A program made the position numbers and the translations under genes. A model generated the notes under the pieces. That model was not told where the DNA came from. It searched no databases and saw only the letters and a program-made list of their open reading frames with translations. From contig CM041465.1 in NCBI GenBank assembly GCA_023213395.1, positions 136,221,741 through 136,285,740 of the forward strand: DNA of 64,000 bases, in the 5' to 3' direction. The DNA is from Cycas panzhihuaensis. Taxonomy: Eukaryota; Cycadophyta. Of this stretch, positions 1 to 9,699 are shown in pieces (position 1 is the stretch's first letter; each line of letters begins with the position of its first letter).

Positions 1-506
1 GTACGAACCAAAAAATTCAAGGTTCTCAGAACATGATGAAAATTGGTGGAGTGATAGATCTCAGCATGCTCGTCATTCTTCTCAACTAGCCTAACATCAT
101 TCGAGGCAATCTCGAGGCTCGTTTTGGAGAAAATCAGTCTGCGCGGGTTTGAGAGGAGCACAACAAAACTCTCTTAGAAGATCGACTCGAATCGGGTAAA
201 ACCTATTCTAAATTCTCTGTATCATTAGTATGGAAATTTTTAATCCAATTTCGTTGGCTTTCGTGGAGTACTTTGGAGTTTATGAGCAAAAATAAAAGTA
301 AACCCTAGTCGCACTTCCACACTTTTTGGCCAGTTTTCTCAAAATTGGAAGACTATTTCCTAAAAACTATTTCAGATCTGTATTGAGGGTGAAAAGGCCT
401 CTCGTTTGAGGTATCTTTTGTTTGAGTACGTACACTTAGGGTTTTGTACAAGAACCCGTACAATTGTATGGTCAGCCCTATCTAGAATATTTTCTCACTG
501 TCATTA
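1..506 (+). other. Untranslated leader of element A
   Basis: No ORF with retroelement similarity lies upstream of the gag ATG at 507. The stretch aligns by eye with the leaders of B, E and F, including the GTAC-rich module at 426-473. It should contain the RNA packaging region of the element; that is inference. Confidence 0.7.
426..473 (+). promoter_or_regulatory. GTAC-rich conserved leader module (element A)
   Basis: Several GTAC tetramers sit 34-81 nt ahead of the gag ATG, in the order GTACACTTAGGG, then TGTAC, then CGTACAATTGTATGG. The same arrangement occurs at the same distance from gag in B (11220-11265), E (32400-32459) and F (36858-36900). The palindromic core suggests an RNA hairpin or dimer site; the role is not known. 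Confidence 0.55.
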
Positions 507-1861
507 ATGGCTTCTCCTATCTTCAGTCTGCCTGAGCAAGATAAACTCACTAACATTAATTATCATATCAGGAAAATAAAAGTTGAAACCCTTTTGAGAG
601 CCAAAAATGTCTGGAATATTGCCCTTGGCACAGGAACCAAGCCATCTGATGCAAGTGCAACATTGCCTAATTGGTTAGAAAGAGATAATGTAGGATTAAT
701 CATCCTTAAGCTCTCTGTTTTAGATTTCCTTTTGGTGTATGTGGAAAAATTGAACTCAACTTCAGCCATTTGGAAGTACTTTGAAAATCTTTTTTGGTCA
801 AAAGAACAAAGCACGAATATTTGCCCTCGAAGAAGAATTGTATAAGTTGCGTATGAAGGAACATGAAATAGTAATTGAGTTCATACATAAAGTCACTTCA
901 CTTAAGAATGGACTTCTAAGTGCTGGAGAAATTGTTCCCAAACCAGAATTAGTTCAAATGGTAGCAAGTAAGTTGCCAAAATCTTTTGATGTAACCATTA
1001 ATAGCATCATGAATAATAATTAGATTGATGCCATGACACCTGATGAATTGACTGGCATATTGCTAACGCTATTAGAATATAATGTTTAATGTTATATGTG
1101 CCTAAGTAAAGTGTGTCTTAGAGTCAATAGTCATAGTCCTAAGTATTAAGGTCTAAAGGTCATACCTTATAATAATATTGTGTTGAAAGTTAGAAGGTCA
1201 TTCGTTGGTAAAGTGTCATTGCTTAAATTAAAGGTAATTGTCCCACGTGTCCCATCTCTTGTATATTCTCCCACCTATGTTGTATATAAGGGTGGTTGAG
1301 GTAGTGTATGTAATCAAGTCATCGTTGGGACTCATGTTGAGTCTATGGTGCATTAGTGTTCTGATGTAATCTGCTTATGTTGAGTTAATACAAGCCTTGC
1401 TTTGTTCATTGATATTGATGTTGGAGTTGAATGTTTTCCATGTTAAAATCTCATAAAGGTAGGAACAAAGAAATAGACGATATGAAGATTCAACATAATT
1501 AGAAGACGCTTTTGCTTCCAGGCTAAATCTAGGACCTCGAGGACAAAGCTAGTCACGAGGAAGGGGACGGACTCCAGACTCTAGAAGTTATACTCATGGC
1601 CGTTATCAAGATAACTGAGGACGTGGACGAGGAAGAGACTCTAGAATATGTTTCAGCTGTTACAGACCTGGACATCTTGCCAGTGCATGCAGGGCATTTG
1701 ACGTGTGTTATCACTGTGGGCAATCGAGACACTATCCCTATCAGTGTCCTCAAAGAAGAGTAAACATTCAGAGAGGGAAGAAATCGGTAGACAACTACAA
1801 CAAAGAACAAATTGAGCAGGAAGAGGAGGAAACAACCTTTGTGCTTGCACTGTCAACATGA
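507..1861 (+). pseudogene. Copia gag (element A), broken
   Basis: Gag would form the virus-like particle around element RNA. The ATG at 507 opens a protein that begins like the gag of B, E and F (SLPEQDKLT, then YHIRKIKVETLLRAKN), typical of plant copia gag with a DUF4219/UBN2-type core. The reading frame changes near 781-845 and the gene is then split by a 0.4-kb insertion at about 1066-1453. Two CCHC zinc knuckles survive at 1649-1747 (CFSCYRPGHLASAC and CYHCGQSRHYPYQC), both with all four metal ligands. A TGA at 1858-1860 separates this part from protease in the same frame. Confidence 0.85.
1066..1453. repeat. Solo-LTR or TRIM-like insertion inside gag of A
   Basis: The other family members read straight from the leucine-rich gag segment into the RQEQRNKRY segment. 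In A this join is interrupted by about 390 bp unrelated to gag. The insert contains a TATA-like tatataa at 1283-1289 and lies in a context like a short LTR, with an end near ..aatctca. The edges were placed by comparison with B, E and F and are good to about 10 bp. I could not see a perfect target duplication, so solo LTR versus TRIM versus another small element is open. Confidence 0.55.
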
Positions 1862-2113
1862 TTGAAGGAGGTAGACACATGGTTCATCAACTCTGGAGCT
1901 TCTCAACATATGACAAATCATGAAGATTGGTTTGAAGCCTTGAAACCCTGTGACATCAATAAATCAGTTGAGTTGGGAGACAAGTATCCACTTGAAATAA
2001 AAGGAGTAGGTACCATTTTTGTCAACCTACAAGGAAATGTAAAGAAAATTGGAAATGTGCTGTTGGTCCCTGATCTGAAAATGAATCTTATGTCTGTTTC
2101 ACAACTTAGCTAA
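1862..2113 (+). pseudogene. Copia protease (element A), catalytic Asp changed
   Basis: This is the aspartic protease that would cleave the Gag-Pol polyprotein. The fold is recognisable from WFINSGASQHMT through the ELGDKYPLEIKG and NVLLVPDLKMNLMSVSQL segments. The expected active-site triad D-S-G reads N-S-G here, so the catalytic aspartate is lost. A stop at 2111-2113 precedes the next in-frame segment. Position and frame are continuous with the zinc knuckles upstream. Confidence 0.85.
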
Positions 2114-2128
2114 AAAGGGCTAAGGACT

Positions 2129-3547
2129 GTGTTTGATAAAGAAGGTCATTGTCACATACTGGACATGAAAAATAATGGAGAAGCAATAGCAAGAGGTATT
2201 AGCTGTAACGATCTGTATAAACTAATCTCAGATCCTGTAATACCCAATTTGGGTCCAAAAGTTTGTACTATTGTGAATTCTGATAATAAAATGTGGCATT
2301 TGAAGTACGAGCATCTACCAGTAGAAACATGAAAGATAATGAAAAAATGTGACATGATGAATGGATTGCCTCATATCTCCTCTAAAAATTTTGTTTGCAA
2401 AGGATGTCAATTTGGGAAGCATCATCGATTGCCATTTAAGGAAAGTAAATAGAGGGCACAAAGCAAATTGGAATTAATCCATGCAAATCTTTGTGGACCA
2501 CTCACATCGCTTTCAATAAATGGTTGCAGGTATTTCCTAACCTTTATTAATGATCTCACTAGAAAGGTATGGGTATACTTCTTGCATAACAAATCAGAAG
2601 TCTTTGAAGTTTTCAAGGAATTTAAAGTAGAGGTAGAGCTGGAGTCTGAAGCCAAAATAAAGTGCATGAGATCAGATGGAGGTGGCGAGTACATCTCTAA
2701 AGAGTTTTTAAACTATTGCAAATTGAATGGAATACGCAGACAAGTCACTACACCCTAAACTCCACAATCCAATGGGATTGTTGAAAGAAAGAACATAACT
2801 CTAATGGAGATGGCTCAAAGCATGGTCCACGAATAATAGGTTCCAAAATCATATTAGGAAGAAGCAATTAATACTGCCTGCTACTTGATAAATAGAAGTC
2901 TAGCTAAAGCCTTGGAGGATGTCACACGAGAGGAAGCTTGGACAGGTAAGAAACTTGATGTCAGTTTGCTTAAAATATTTGGTAGTTAGGTCTATGTTCA
3001 CATACCAGATAAAAGAAGATCAAAGCTTGACACAAAAAGCATAAAATGCATTATGATAGGATATAGCAAAAACTCAAAAGCCTACAAATGCATTGATTCG
3101 AAAACAAACAAGATTTATGTTAGTAGAGATGTCTTTTATGAAGAAAGCTTGGATTCACAGTCTCAAATAAAAATAATCAAGGAAGAAGTAAAAGACTTAG
3201 ATAGAGAAATTTCCACAAAAGAAACATCAGATATCACTATAGGAGAAATCTCTCCTATAGAATCATCTTCATCTCACATAGAGTTAGCTGAAGAAGGAAG
3301 CTCAGCACAAGAAGCAAACTCATATTCAGAACATTCAAGAAACAGAGAAGACTTGAGAAAAGAAAAGAAATTGCCCAAATGGTTCATGAAAACAATTGAA
3401 GAGGGAGGAAGCTTGCTTGATCATAAAACAAGAAGTCAGAAACCAAGGGCTCTGCTCAGCCGAACTGAGCCTCAATCTTTTCAAGAGGCACGACATCAAC
3501 CAAAATGGAAAGCAGCTATGGATTCTGAAATGGATTCAATTATTTAA
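2129..3547 (+). pseudogene. Copia GAG-pre-integrase and integrase (element A)
   Basis: The open segments 2129-2332, 2468-2758 and 3053-3547 share one frame and are separated only by stops. They carry the GAG-pre zinc-binding region (CKGCQFGKHHR), the integrase core (LELIHANLCGP, then RSDGGGEYISKEF, then TPQSNGIVERKN) and the C-terminal IGYSKNSKAYKC segment with an acidic linker. The first catalytic aspartate of the DDE set is Asn (HANLCGP where E has HTDLCGP). The second Asp and the Glu remain. It is inactive. Confidence 0.87.
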
Positions 3548-3589
3548 AATCAAACATGGGATCTGGTAGAACTTCCTCCAAATAAGCCA

Positions 3590-4999
3590 ATGGTAAATTG
3601 CAAATGGGTATATAAGGTCAAAGAAGGGGCTAGTGGAAAGATTGAAAAACACAAAGCCCGACTTGTTGCAAAAGGATACACCCAAATGGTTGGGATCAAT
3701 TTTGAAGAAACCTTTTCTCCTGTAGCAAAGTTAGACATAGTAAGAACTGTGGTTGCACTGGCAGCATTACATAATTGGAAAATCTTTCAGTTAGATGTAA
3801 AAAGTTCATTCTTAAATAGAGATCTTGAAGAAGATGTTTATATGGCACAACCTGAAGGCTACATCAAGGAAGGACAAGAACATTTGGTGTGCAAACTAAA
3901 AAAGGCTCTATACGGGCTAAAACAAGCCCTTCGTGCATGGTACGCCAAATTGGACTAACACTTGTGTCATAATGGATTTTAGCATTGCAGCTCAGACTCC
4001 AACTTATACACAAGAAAAAGGGATGGTCTAATAACTATAATTGTTGTTTATGTAGATGATATGATTCTCACAGGAAATGATGAGAAATCAATTATAGAGA
4101 TAAAAGGGCAACTAGAAAAGAAATTTGAAATGACAGATCTTGGTCTCCTTAACTACTATCTAGGATTGGAGGTAAGTCAACAACATGACCACATTTCCTC
4201 ATCTCAAAGCAAATACATAAAGGATTTGTTGATCAAATTTAGGTTGACAGATTGCAATCCATGTGCAACACCCATGAAAATCAACTGCAATATGGTAGCA
4301 GATGAAGGAGAACAACTAGTTGATGTCGCCTTGTACAGACAACTGATTGGAAGCCTGATTTACCTCACAACTACCAGACTAGATATATCTTACTCAGCCA
4401 GAGTAGTCTCCAGGTACATGCAGGAACGTAAAGTAAGACACTCGAAAGTTGCTAGGAGAATACTGAGATATCTACGAGGAACAATAGATCTAAAACTAGT
4501 CTATTCTCGAAAGGGATTAGTAGAACTCACAGGATATTGCGACTCAAATTGGGCAGGAGACAAAGAACAGAGGAAATCCACAAGTGGTTATTGCTTCTTC
4601 TTGGGTTCAACTACAATTTCTTGGTGCAACAAAAAACAACCTACAGTTGCATTCTCCTCAACTGAAGCCGAATATAAGGCAACTGTAATTGCAACTTGTG
4701 AAGCAGTATGGCTGCAACAACTTCTGGTTGATTTGAATCAATCTCAAAGTTAAGCAACAACTCCATATTGTGACAATCAAAGTGCTATCAAATTAACCAA
4801 GAATCCAATTCTTCATGTCAGAACCACGCACATAAAAGTTCACCATCACTTCATAAGAGAAAAGGTTCATAATAGAGAAATCGAGCTGGAGTACTGTTCT
4901 ACTGTAGAACAAATTGTAGATCTACTAACAAAATCTCTTGGAAAAGAAAAATTCCAGTTTCTGAGAGACAAAATAGGATTGAGAGAGATAAAACATTAA
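3590..4999 (+). pseudogene. Copia reverse transcriptase and RNase H (element A)
   Basis: The open segments 3590-3958 and 4061-4753 and the tail to the TAA at 4997-4999 are in one frame. RT motifs include CKWVYKVKEGASGKIEKHKA, LDVKSSFLNRDLEEDVY, LYGLKQALRAWY and the catalytic VYVDDMILTGND. RNase H follows with SGYCDSNWAGDKEQRKSTSG and FSSTEAEYKA. The YVDD box is intact, but stops (for example at 3956-3958 and 4751-4753) break the gene. Confidence 0.9.
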
Positions 5000-5006
5000 G
5001 AGAGGG
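4998..5006 (+). other. Polypurine tract (element A)
   Basis: The run aagagaggg lies directly between the pol stop and the 3' LTR start tgttagg. It would prime plus-strand DNA synthesis. B, E and F have the same purine run in the same place. Confidence 0.75.
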
Positions 5007-5228
5007 TGTTAGGAGGTAATGTTTTATCTAGGCATTGTAAAGGGTTATGAAATAAACCCTCAATCATGTAACTTATACTTGTATGACATGTGTCATATCT
5101 GTAAGAGTCGGTTACAAACCTAAACATAACGGTTACAGGACTCAATGAATATTTAAGAGATCATCTCCTCGATGAAAAGCAACTCTATTCTACTCATTTG
5201 CTTCTTATCTCTCTGCATTAAGTTAACA
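5007..5228 (+). repeat. 3' LTR of element A
   Basis: The LTR starts TGTTAGGAGG next to the polypurine tract and ends ..AGTTAACA, giving about 222 bp, close to the 187-232 bp LTRs of B, E and F. It shares the block aatgttttatct with those LTRs near its 5' end and has a TATTTAA box before the R-like region. No partner LTR is in the window, so the 3' end is inferred from the TG...CA rule. Confidence 0.75.
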
Positions 5229-6190
5229 AACTCGCAAGATCATACACCTAAGCAAAATCATGGATAAAGCAAAATATAAATTAGGCATCTGTTCCAAGTA
5301 ATTACATTATACGTTCCAAGTCTAGAGCGGGAATGTAACATACTAGTTAAAGGACCCAACAGATCAAAATACATTATATGTTCCAAATTTGGGACGAGAA
5401 TTGAACGTACTAGTTTTTTTTATTAAAAAAAAGAAAGGGATCCAATAAATCAAAATCGACACCCATGCACCCAAAGGTAGGAACGTATGGTCAATCGTGG
5501 TTTAATATGACTAATAAATGTAGGAGAACCATTCAACAAGCATTCAGAATGAAGAATGGACGAGAAAACAATGAATAGAGCAAGCAAAACATTGTGCATT
5601 TCGTTGCAGGAACGCACTATATGCACAGAATGCACGCAACACAATCGAGGAACACATAGGGAACGAACGCATAACACTCAAGGCAGGAAAGAGTCATGTG
5701 GACAAAACTGTGTAGACGCACTCATGGAATGCTTAAGCAACGTAATGGTTAACTCAAGTTTAGTTATGAAGAGACATGCATTATGGAAAAGGGACGATTG
5801 TGACTCCTGGCCACAACCGTTCCTCAACATGGACGCATGGCCTATTTAAACCTATTCAATCAACCAGATTGGTGTGAGAGTCAAGTATAATGATTTATTG
5901 GGCTTAGTCTGGTACGGATAACTAGCCAAGCAAATGTATAGATGATATTGTATGACAAAAAAATATGTACATATTGATTATTGCTTAATAAAATAATAAA
6001 GTTACGAGGAACTTATGTGTGTATCAATGTGATGATGAATGCATGATAATATATTGTGTTATGATTGTATTGTGGACTTATGAGGCATAATATAATATAT
6101 CAACCTATATGTTGACCATGAGCACACCCTAGGCTATAGTGGAAATCCTTGACAAGTGAATATCTTTGTAGGATAGATATTGAGTCAACA
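5229..6190 (+). repeat. Diverged solo-LTR-like sequence related to element D's LTR
   Basis: No coding similarity is seen. From about 5985 to 6190 the sequence follows the last 200 bp of element D's LTR in order: taataaa plus gttacg, the gaatg-rich stretch, ctatag, ccttgacaagtg and a final gtcaaca. Repeat R resumes directly after 6190. This suggests an old solo LTR of a D-related gypsy family. The left edge, near 5290, is uncertain, and the first about 60 bp after element A hold nothing I recognise. Confidence 0.5.
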
Positions 6191-6826
6191 CCAATGGCCC
6201 AAGGGGGCTTACATGTGTTTGTAACATCAGGTTTATTTTCCTTTTTGTGTCACCAATGCATTACTAAGGGATGCAATCATCAACTCCCCATTGGTATTTT
6301 TCCATTCCTTCTATCAATCAACCACTTGCATTCTTCCATGTCTGATACTTTCCATGCTCCTTGGCTTGTAGTCCTTTGAAGCCACTACTACAACAAAGGT
6401 GGCTTCGATCAATAGGAGCTCTTCAACCTCTCTTACTGGGTCCTAAATAGATCTCATATGCCACACAACAACCTTTTTCTTTTGTAGTTCGAACTTGGTC
6501 TCACACCAAAAGTGTGGTTTGAGGATGAATGGGCCTTCAGATTGTTGGATCATAGAATTGGCTTTGTCACCATAATTATACACATTTTTTGAACTTCATG
6601 GGTGACAAATGTCAACCTTGCCACTAAGTGGCTAGCTTGCCTCATAATTATTTCTCTAACATCTAATTGGGGCTTATAAGCTAATTGGTGGGAGCGGCTA
6701 GTTCAATAAATAAAGGTTGATTGCTCAACATAATTATGTATTCGAGGACTATGTTGAGGCATAGACCACATATTACCAATCTCAGGGAAATTCATAGGAG
6801 TATAGACTCGCATAACATAGAGGAAT
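6191..6826. repeat. Dispersed repeat R, copy R1, left part
   Basis: The block aligns by eye with 21480-21990 (R2), and its end aligns with 43931-44200 (R3). Shared runs include gggatgcaatc, caaaggtggct and gggagctcttc/aggagctcttc. No ORF similarity is seen. It is interrupted by element B and resumes at 12091. R is not classified. Confidence 0.7.
6822..6826. repeat. Target-site duplication of element B (left)
   Basis: ggaat flanks the left LTR of B; ggaac flanks the right LTR at 12091-12095. One mismatch in five is consistent with an older insertion. Confidence 0.8.
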
Positions 6827-7057
6827 TGTTGAAAAACAGAGCAAAGACAGAATATGCTTTAAACAGAGAAGAGAAGAGTATATGTTTTATTGAGATTCAA
6901 TCTCCTTAAATATACATCAACAATGTGATCATATAACCTCCAATGTAATCGATCAGCCTGAGACTGCCAAGTGGCACAATCTTACATTAGAGTTACATTT
7001 GAGGGTGGTCCTAACATGACCCCCTTTCTTACTTAGATAAAACATTACATATCAACA
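6827..7057 (-). repeat. 3' LTR of element B
   Basis: This copy matches 11859-12090 almost base for base, from tgttgaaaaa to catatcaaca on the + strand. The purine tract follows on its right as the complement of cccctctta (7058-7067). Confidence 0.95.
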
Positions 7058-7067
7058 CCCCCTCTTA

Positions 7068-7646
7068 ATGTTTTATCTCTAACAATCTTATTTTGTCTCT
7101 TAAATATTTGAGCCTTTCTCTTCCAAGAGGCTTTGTTAGAAGATCTGCAACCTGTTCGGTTGTGGGACAATATTCCAAGTCAATTTATTTATTATGTACT
7201 TTTTCTCTTATGAAATGATGATGAACTTCAATATGCTTTGTTCTTGCATGTAGAATTGGATTTTTGGTTAGCTTGATGGCACTTTGATTGTGGCATTTCA
7301 AGGAAGTTGCCCCTTTTTGCTGTTGATCCAAGTCAAGCAGAAGTTGTCTTAATCAGATAGCTTCACAAGTTGCTAACGTAGTTGCTTTGTATTCCGCTTC
7401 TGTAGAAGAAAGAGCAACTGTAGCCTGTTTCTTACTACACCAGGAGATTGCTGAAGACCCTAAGAAAAAACAATATCCATTGGTGGATTTCCTCTGTTCT
7501 TTGTCTCCAGCCCAGTCGGAGTTGCAGTACCCTGATATTTTGATTGGGTATCCTTTTAAGTATACTAACTTGAGATCTGCTGTTCCTTTAAAATATCTTA
7601 AAACTCTTTTTGCAGCGTGCCAATGTTTCATTTTTGGATTTTGCAT
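7068..7646 (-). pseudogene. Copia RNase H (element B)
   Basis: The segment 7353-7646 encodes the RNase H block beginning MQNPKMKHWHAAKRVLRYFKG, with SGYCNSDWAGDKEQRKSTNG and LSSTEAEYKATTL. The tail from 7352 down to the polypurine tract keeps the DNQSAIKLTKNP-like region in changed frames. This domain would remove RNA from the RNA-DNA hybrid during reverse transcription. It is separated from RT by a stop and frame change near 7650. Confidence 0.87.
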
Positions 7647-7663
7647 GTATCTGGATATTAGTC

Positions 7664-8730
7664 CTACTGAATAGGATATGTCCTACCGGTGGTCAAATAA
7701 ATCAGACTTCCAATCATTTGTCTGTATAGAGTTACATCTACATCTTTTTCCGTACTATCTATTATTAAGTCACAGTTTGTTTCCATGGGTGTTGTGCATG
7801 GATTGCAGTTTTCCATCTGAAATCGAACAAGCAAATTTTTGATGTAGTTGCTTTGAGACAAGGTTATATAGTTTTGATGTTGACCTACCTCCAATCCCAG
7901 GTAGTAATTTAGTGGACCCAAGTCTGTCATTTCAAATTTCTGTTGAAGTTGATTCTTGATGTCTCTAATTCCTCCTCCATCATTTCCAGTAAGAAGCATA
8001 TCATCAACATAGACAACAATTATTGTTATCTTGTTGTTTGTTTTCCTTATGTAGAGACTGGAGTCAGAGTTGCATTGATTGAACTTATTTTCTTCAAGGA
8101 AATGATCTAATTTGGCATACCAAGCCCGTGGAGCTTGTTTTAGACCATCTGAGCCTTTTTAATCTGCACTGCATTTTCCTGTCCTTGTTCAGCGTATCCT
8201 TCTGGTTGTTGCATGTAGACTTCTTCTTCTAGTTCACCATTTAAGAAGGCGCTTTTTACATCTAGTCGAGATTTTCCAATTTTGTGCCGCATAACGCTTA
8301 TTATCGTTCTTACAAGTGTTCATCTTTACTCTTGGAGAAAAGGTCTCATCAAAATCTACACCGCTTGTGTGTATCCTTTTGCGACTAACCTTGCTTTGTA
8401 CTTTTCTATCTTACCATCCATTCCCCTTTTTGTTTTGTAAACCCATTTGCAGCTTACAGTAGATTTATCAGCAGGTAGTTCTACCAATTCCCACGTCTGA
8501 TTCTTCTTGATTGAGTTCATTTCATTGTCCATTGCCACTTTCCATTCTTGACGATCTTTTGCTTCTTGAAAATTTTGAGGTTCGACTTTGCTTAGAAGAG
8601 CTCTTGACCTTTGTCCCCGTGTTTTCTGTTCTATTACATTACTTTTCCCTTCTTCAATCGTTTTAATATACCATTTTGGCAACTTTTTCTGTTTTCGTGA
8701 GTCTTCCTTTTTGATGGAGTCTTCTGACAC
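7664..8730 (-). pseudogene. Copia reverse transcriptase (element B)
   Basis: The N-terminal half is ORF 8356-8730 (RT start around NQTWELVELPADKSTVSC). The C-terminal half is ORF 7664-7999, which starts right after the catalytic YVDD box with MLLTGNDGGG. Between them, about 8000-8355, the fingers region is shifted in frame but recognisable. The YVDD codons near 8000-8015 are intact. The gene is dead from frameshifts. Confidence 0.87.
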
Positions 8731-8902
8731 TTGATGACTCCATCAAATGGATCAGCTTGATGATGGATCAACTTGTCTTTCTTCTGAAGTGATTTCAGAG
8801 TCATTTTCTTCCTCAGCTTCTGGCGCTTCTTCTTCTGAGGTAATCTTTGACTTATTCTCTTGTTCATCTTCACGTGTTTCTTCGTGTCTGACAGCTTCCT
8901 GC

Positions 8903-9699
8903 TCAATTTCCTTCTATTATTCTAATTTGTGAGAATTCAATAGAATTTTCTTCATTAAATACGACATCTCTACTTACATAGATTCTGTTAGTTTTGGGAT
9001 CTATGCATTTGTAAGCTTTTGAATTTTTGCTGTAGCCTATCAAAATGCATTCTATACTTTTTGCATCTAGTTTGGACCTTTTTTTATCAAGAATATGCAC
9101 AAATGCTTGACTACCAAAAACTCTGAGAAGACTTACATCCGGTTTTTGTCCTGTCCAAGCTTCTTCTGGGGTGACATCCTTCAACGCTTTTGTGGGGCTT
9201 CTATTTATTAGGTAACATGCTGTGCTTACTGCCTCTGCCCAATATGATTTTGATATCTTTGTTCCATACATCATGCTTCGAGCCATTTCCATTAGAGTTC
9301 TATTCTTTCTTTGTACCACTCCATTCGATTGAGGAGTATAAGGAGTTGTAATCATCTGAATTCCTCGATCCCGCAATAATTTAGAAACTCCATTGATATA
9401 TATTCTCCTCCTCCATCTGATCTGATGCATTTAATTTTCATTCCCGACTCTAGTTACATCGCTTTAAATTCTTTGAATGTTTCAAAGACTTCTGACTTAT
9501 TATGCAGGAAATATACCCATACTTTCCGAGTGAAATCATCAATGAAAGTTAAAAAATATCTGCATCCATTAATTGTGAGAGGTGTAATTGGACCACAAAT
9601 ATCTGTATGTATTAATTCTAATTTTGATTGAGCTCTCCAAGTGCTTTCTTTAAAAGGAAGTCTATCTTTGTTTGCCCAGTTGACAACCTTTACAAACAA
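8903..9699 (-). pseudogene. Copia integrase (element B)
   Basis: Two overlapping-frame segments, 9454-9699 and 8903-9430, hold the integrase core: KLELIHTDICGP with its first Asp, then NGVVQRKNRTLMEMA, where the catalytic Glu of the usual VERKN is Gln, then IGYSKNSKAYKC. A frame change near 9665-9699 separates this from the gag-protease ORF. The RSDGGGEY segment around 9400-9430 is disrupted. Integrase would join element cDNA to the host chromosome; this copy is inactive. Confidence 0.87.

Larger units (their letters stand above)
1..5228 (+). mobile_element. Ty1/copia LTR retrotransposon A, 5' end outside window
   Basis: The order gag, zinc knuckles, protease, integrase, reverse transcriptase, RNase H and 3' LTR is the Ty1/copia order. 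The window opens inside the untranslated leader, so the 5' LTR and primer site are not visible. From about 1458 to the terminal TAA at 4997-4999 the polyprotein stays in one frame and is broken only by stop codons; the gag N-terminus additionally has frame changes and a 0.4-kb insertion. Protein similarity places it in the same family as B, E and F. It is dead as an autonomous element. Confidence 0.93.
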
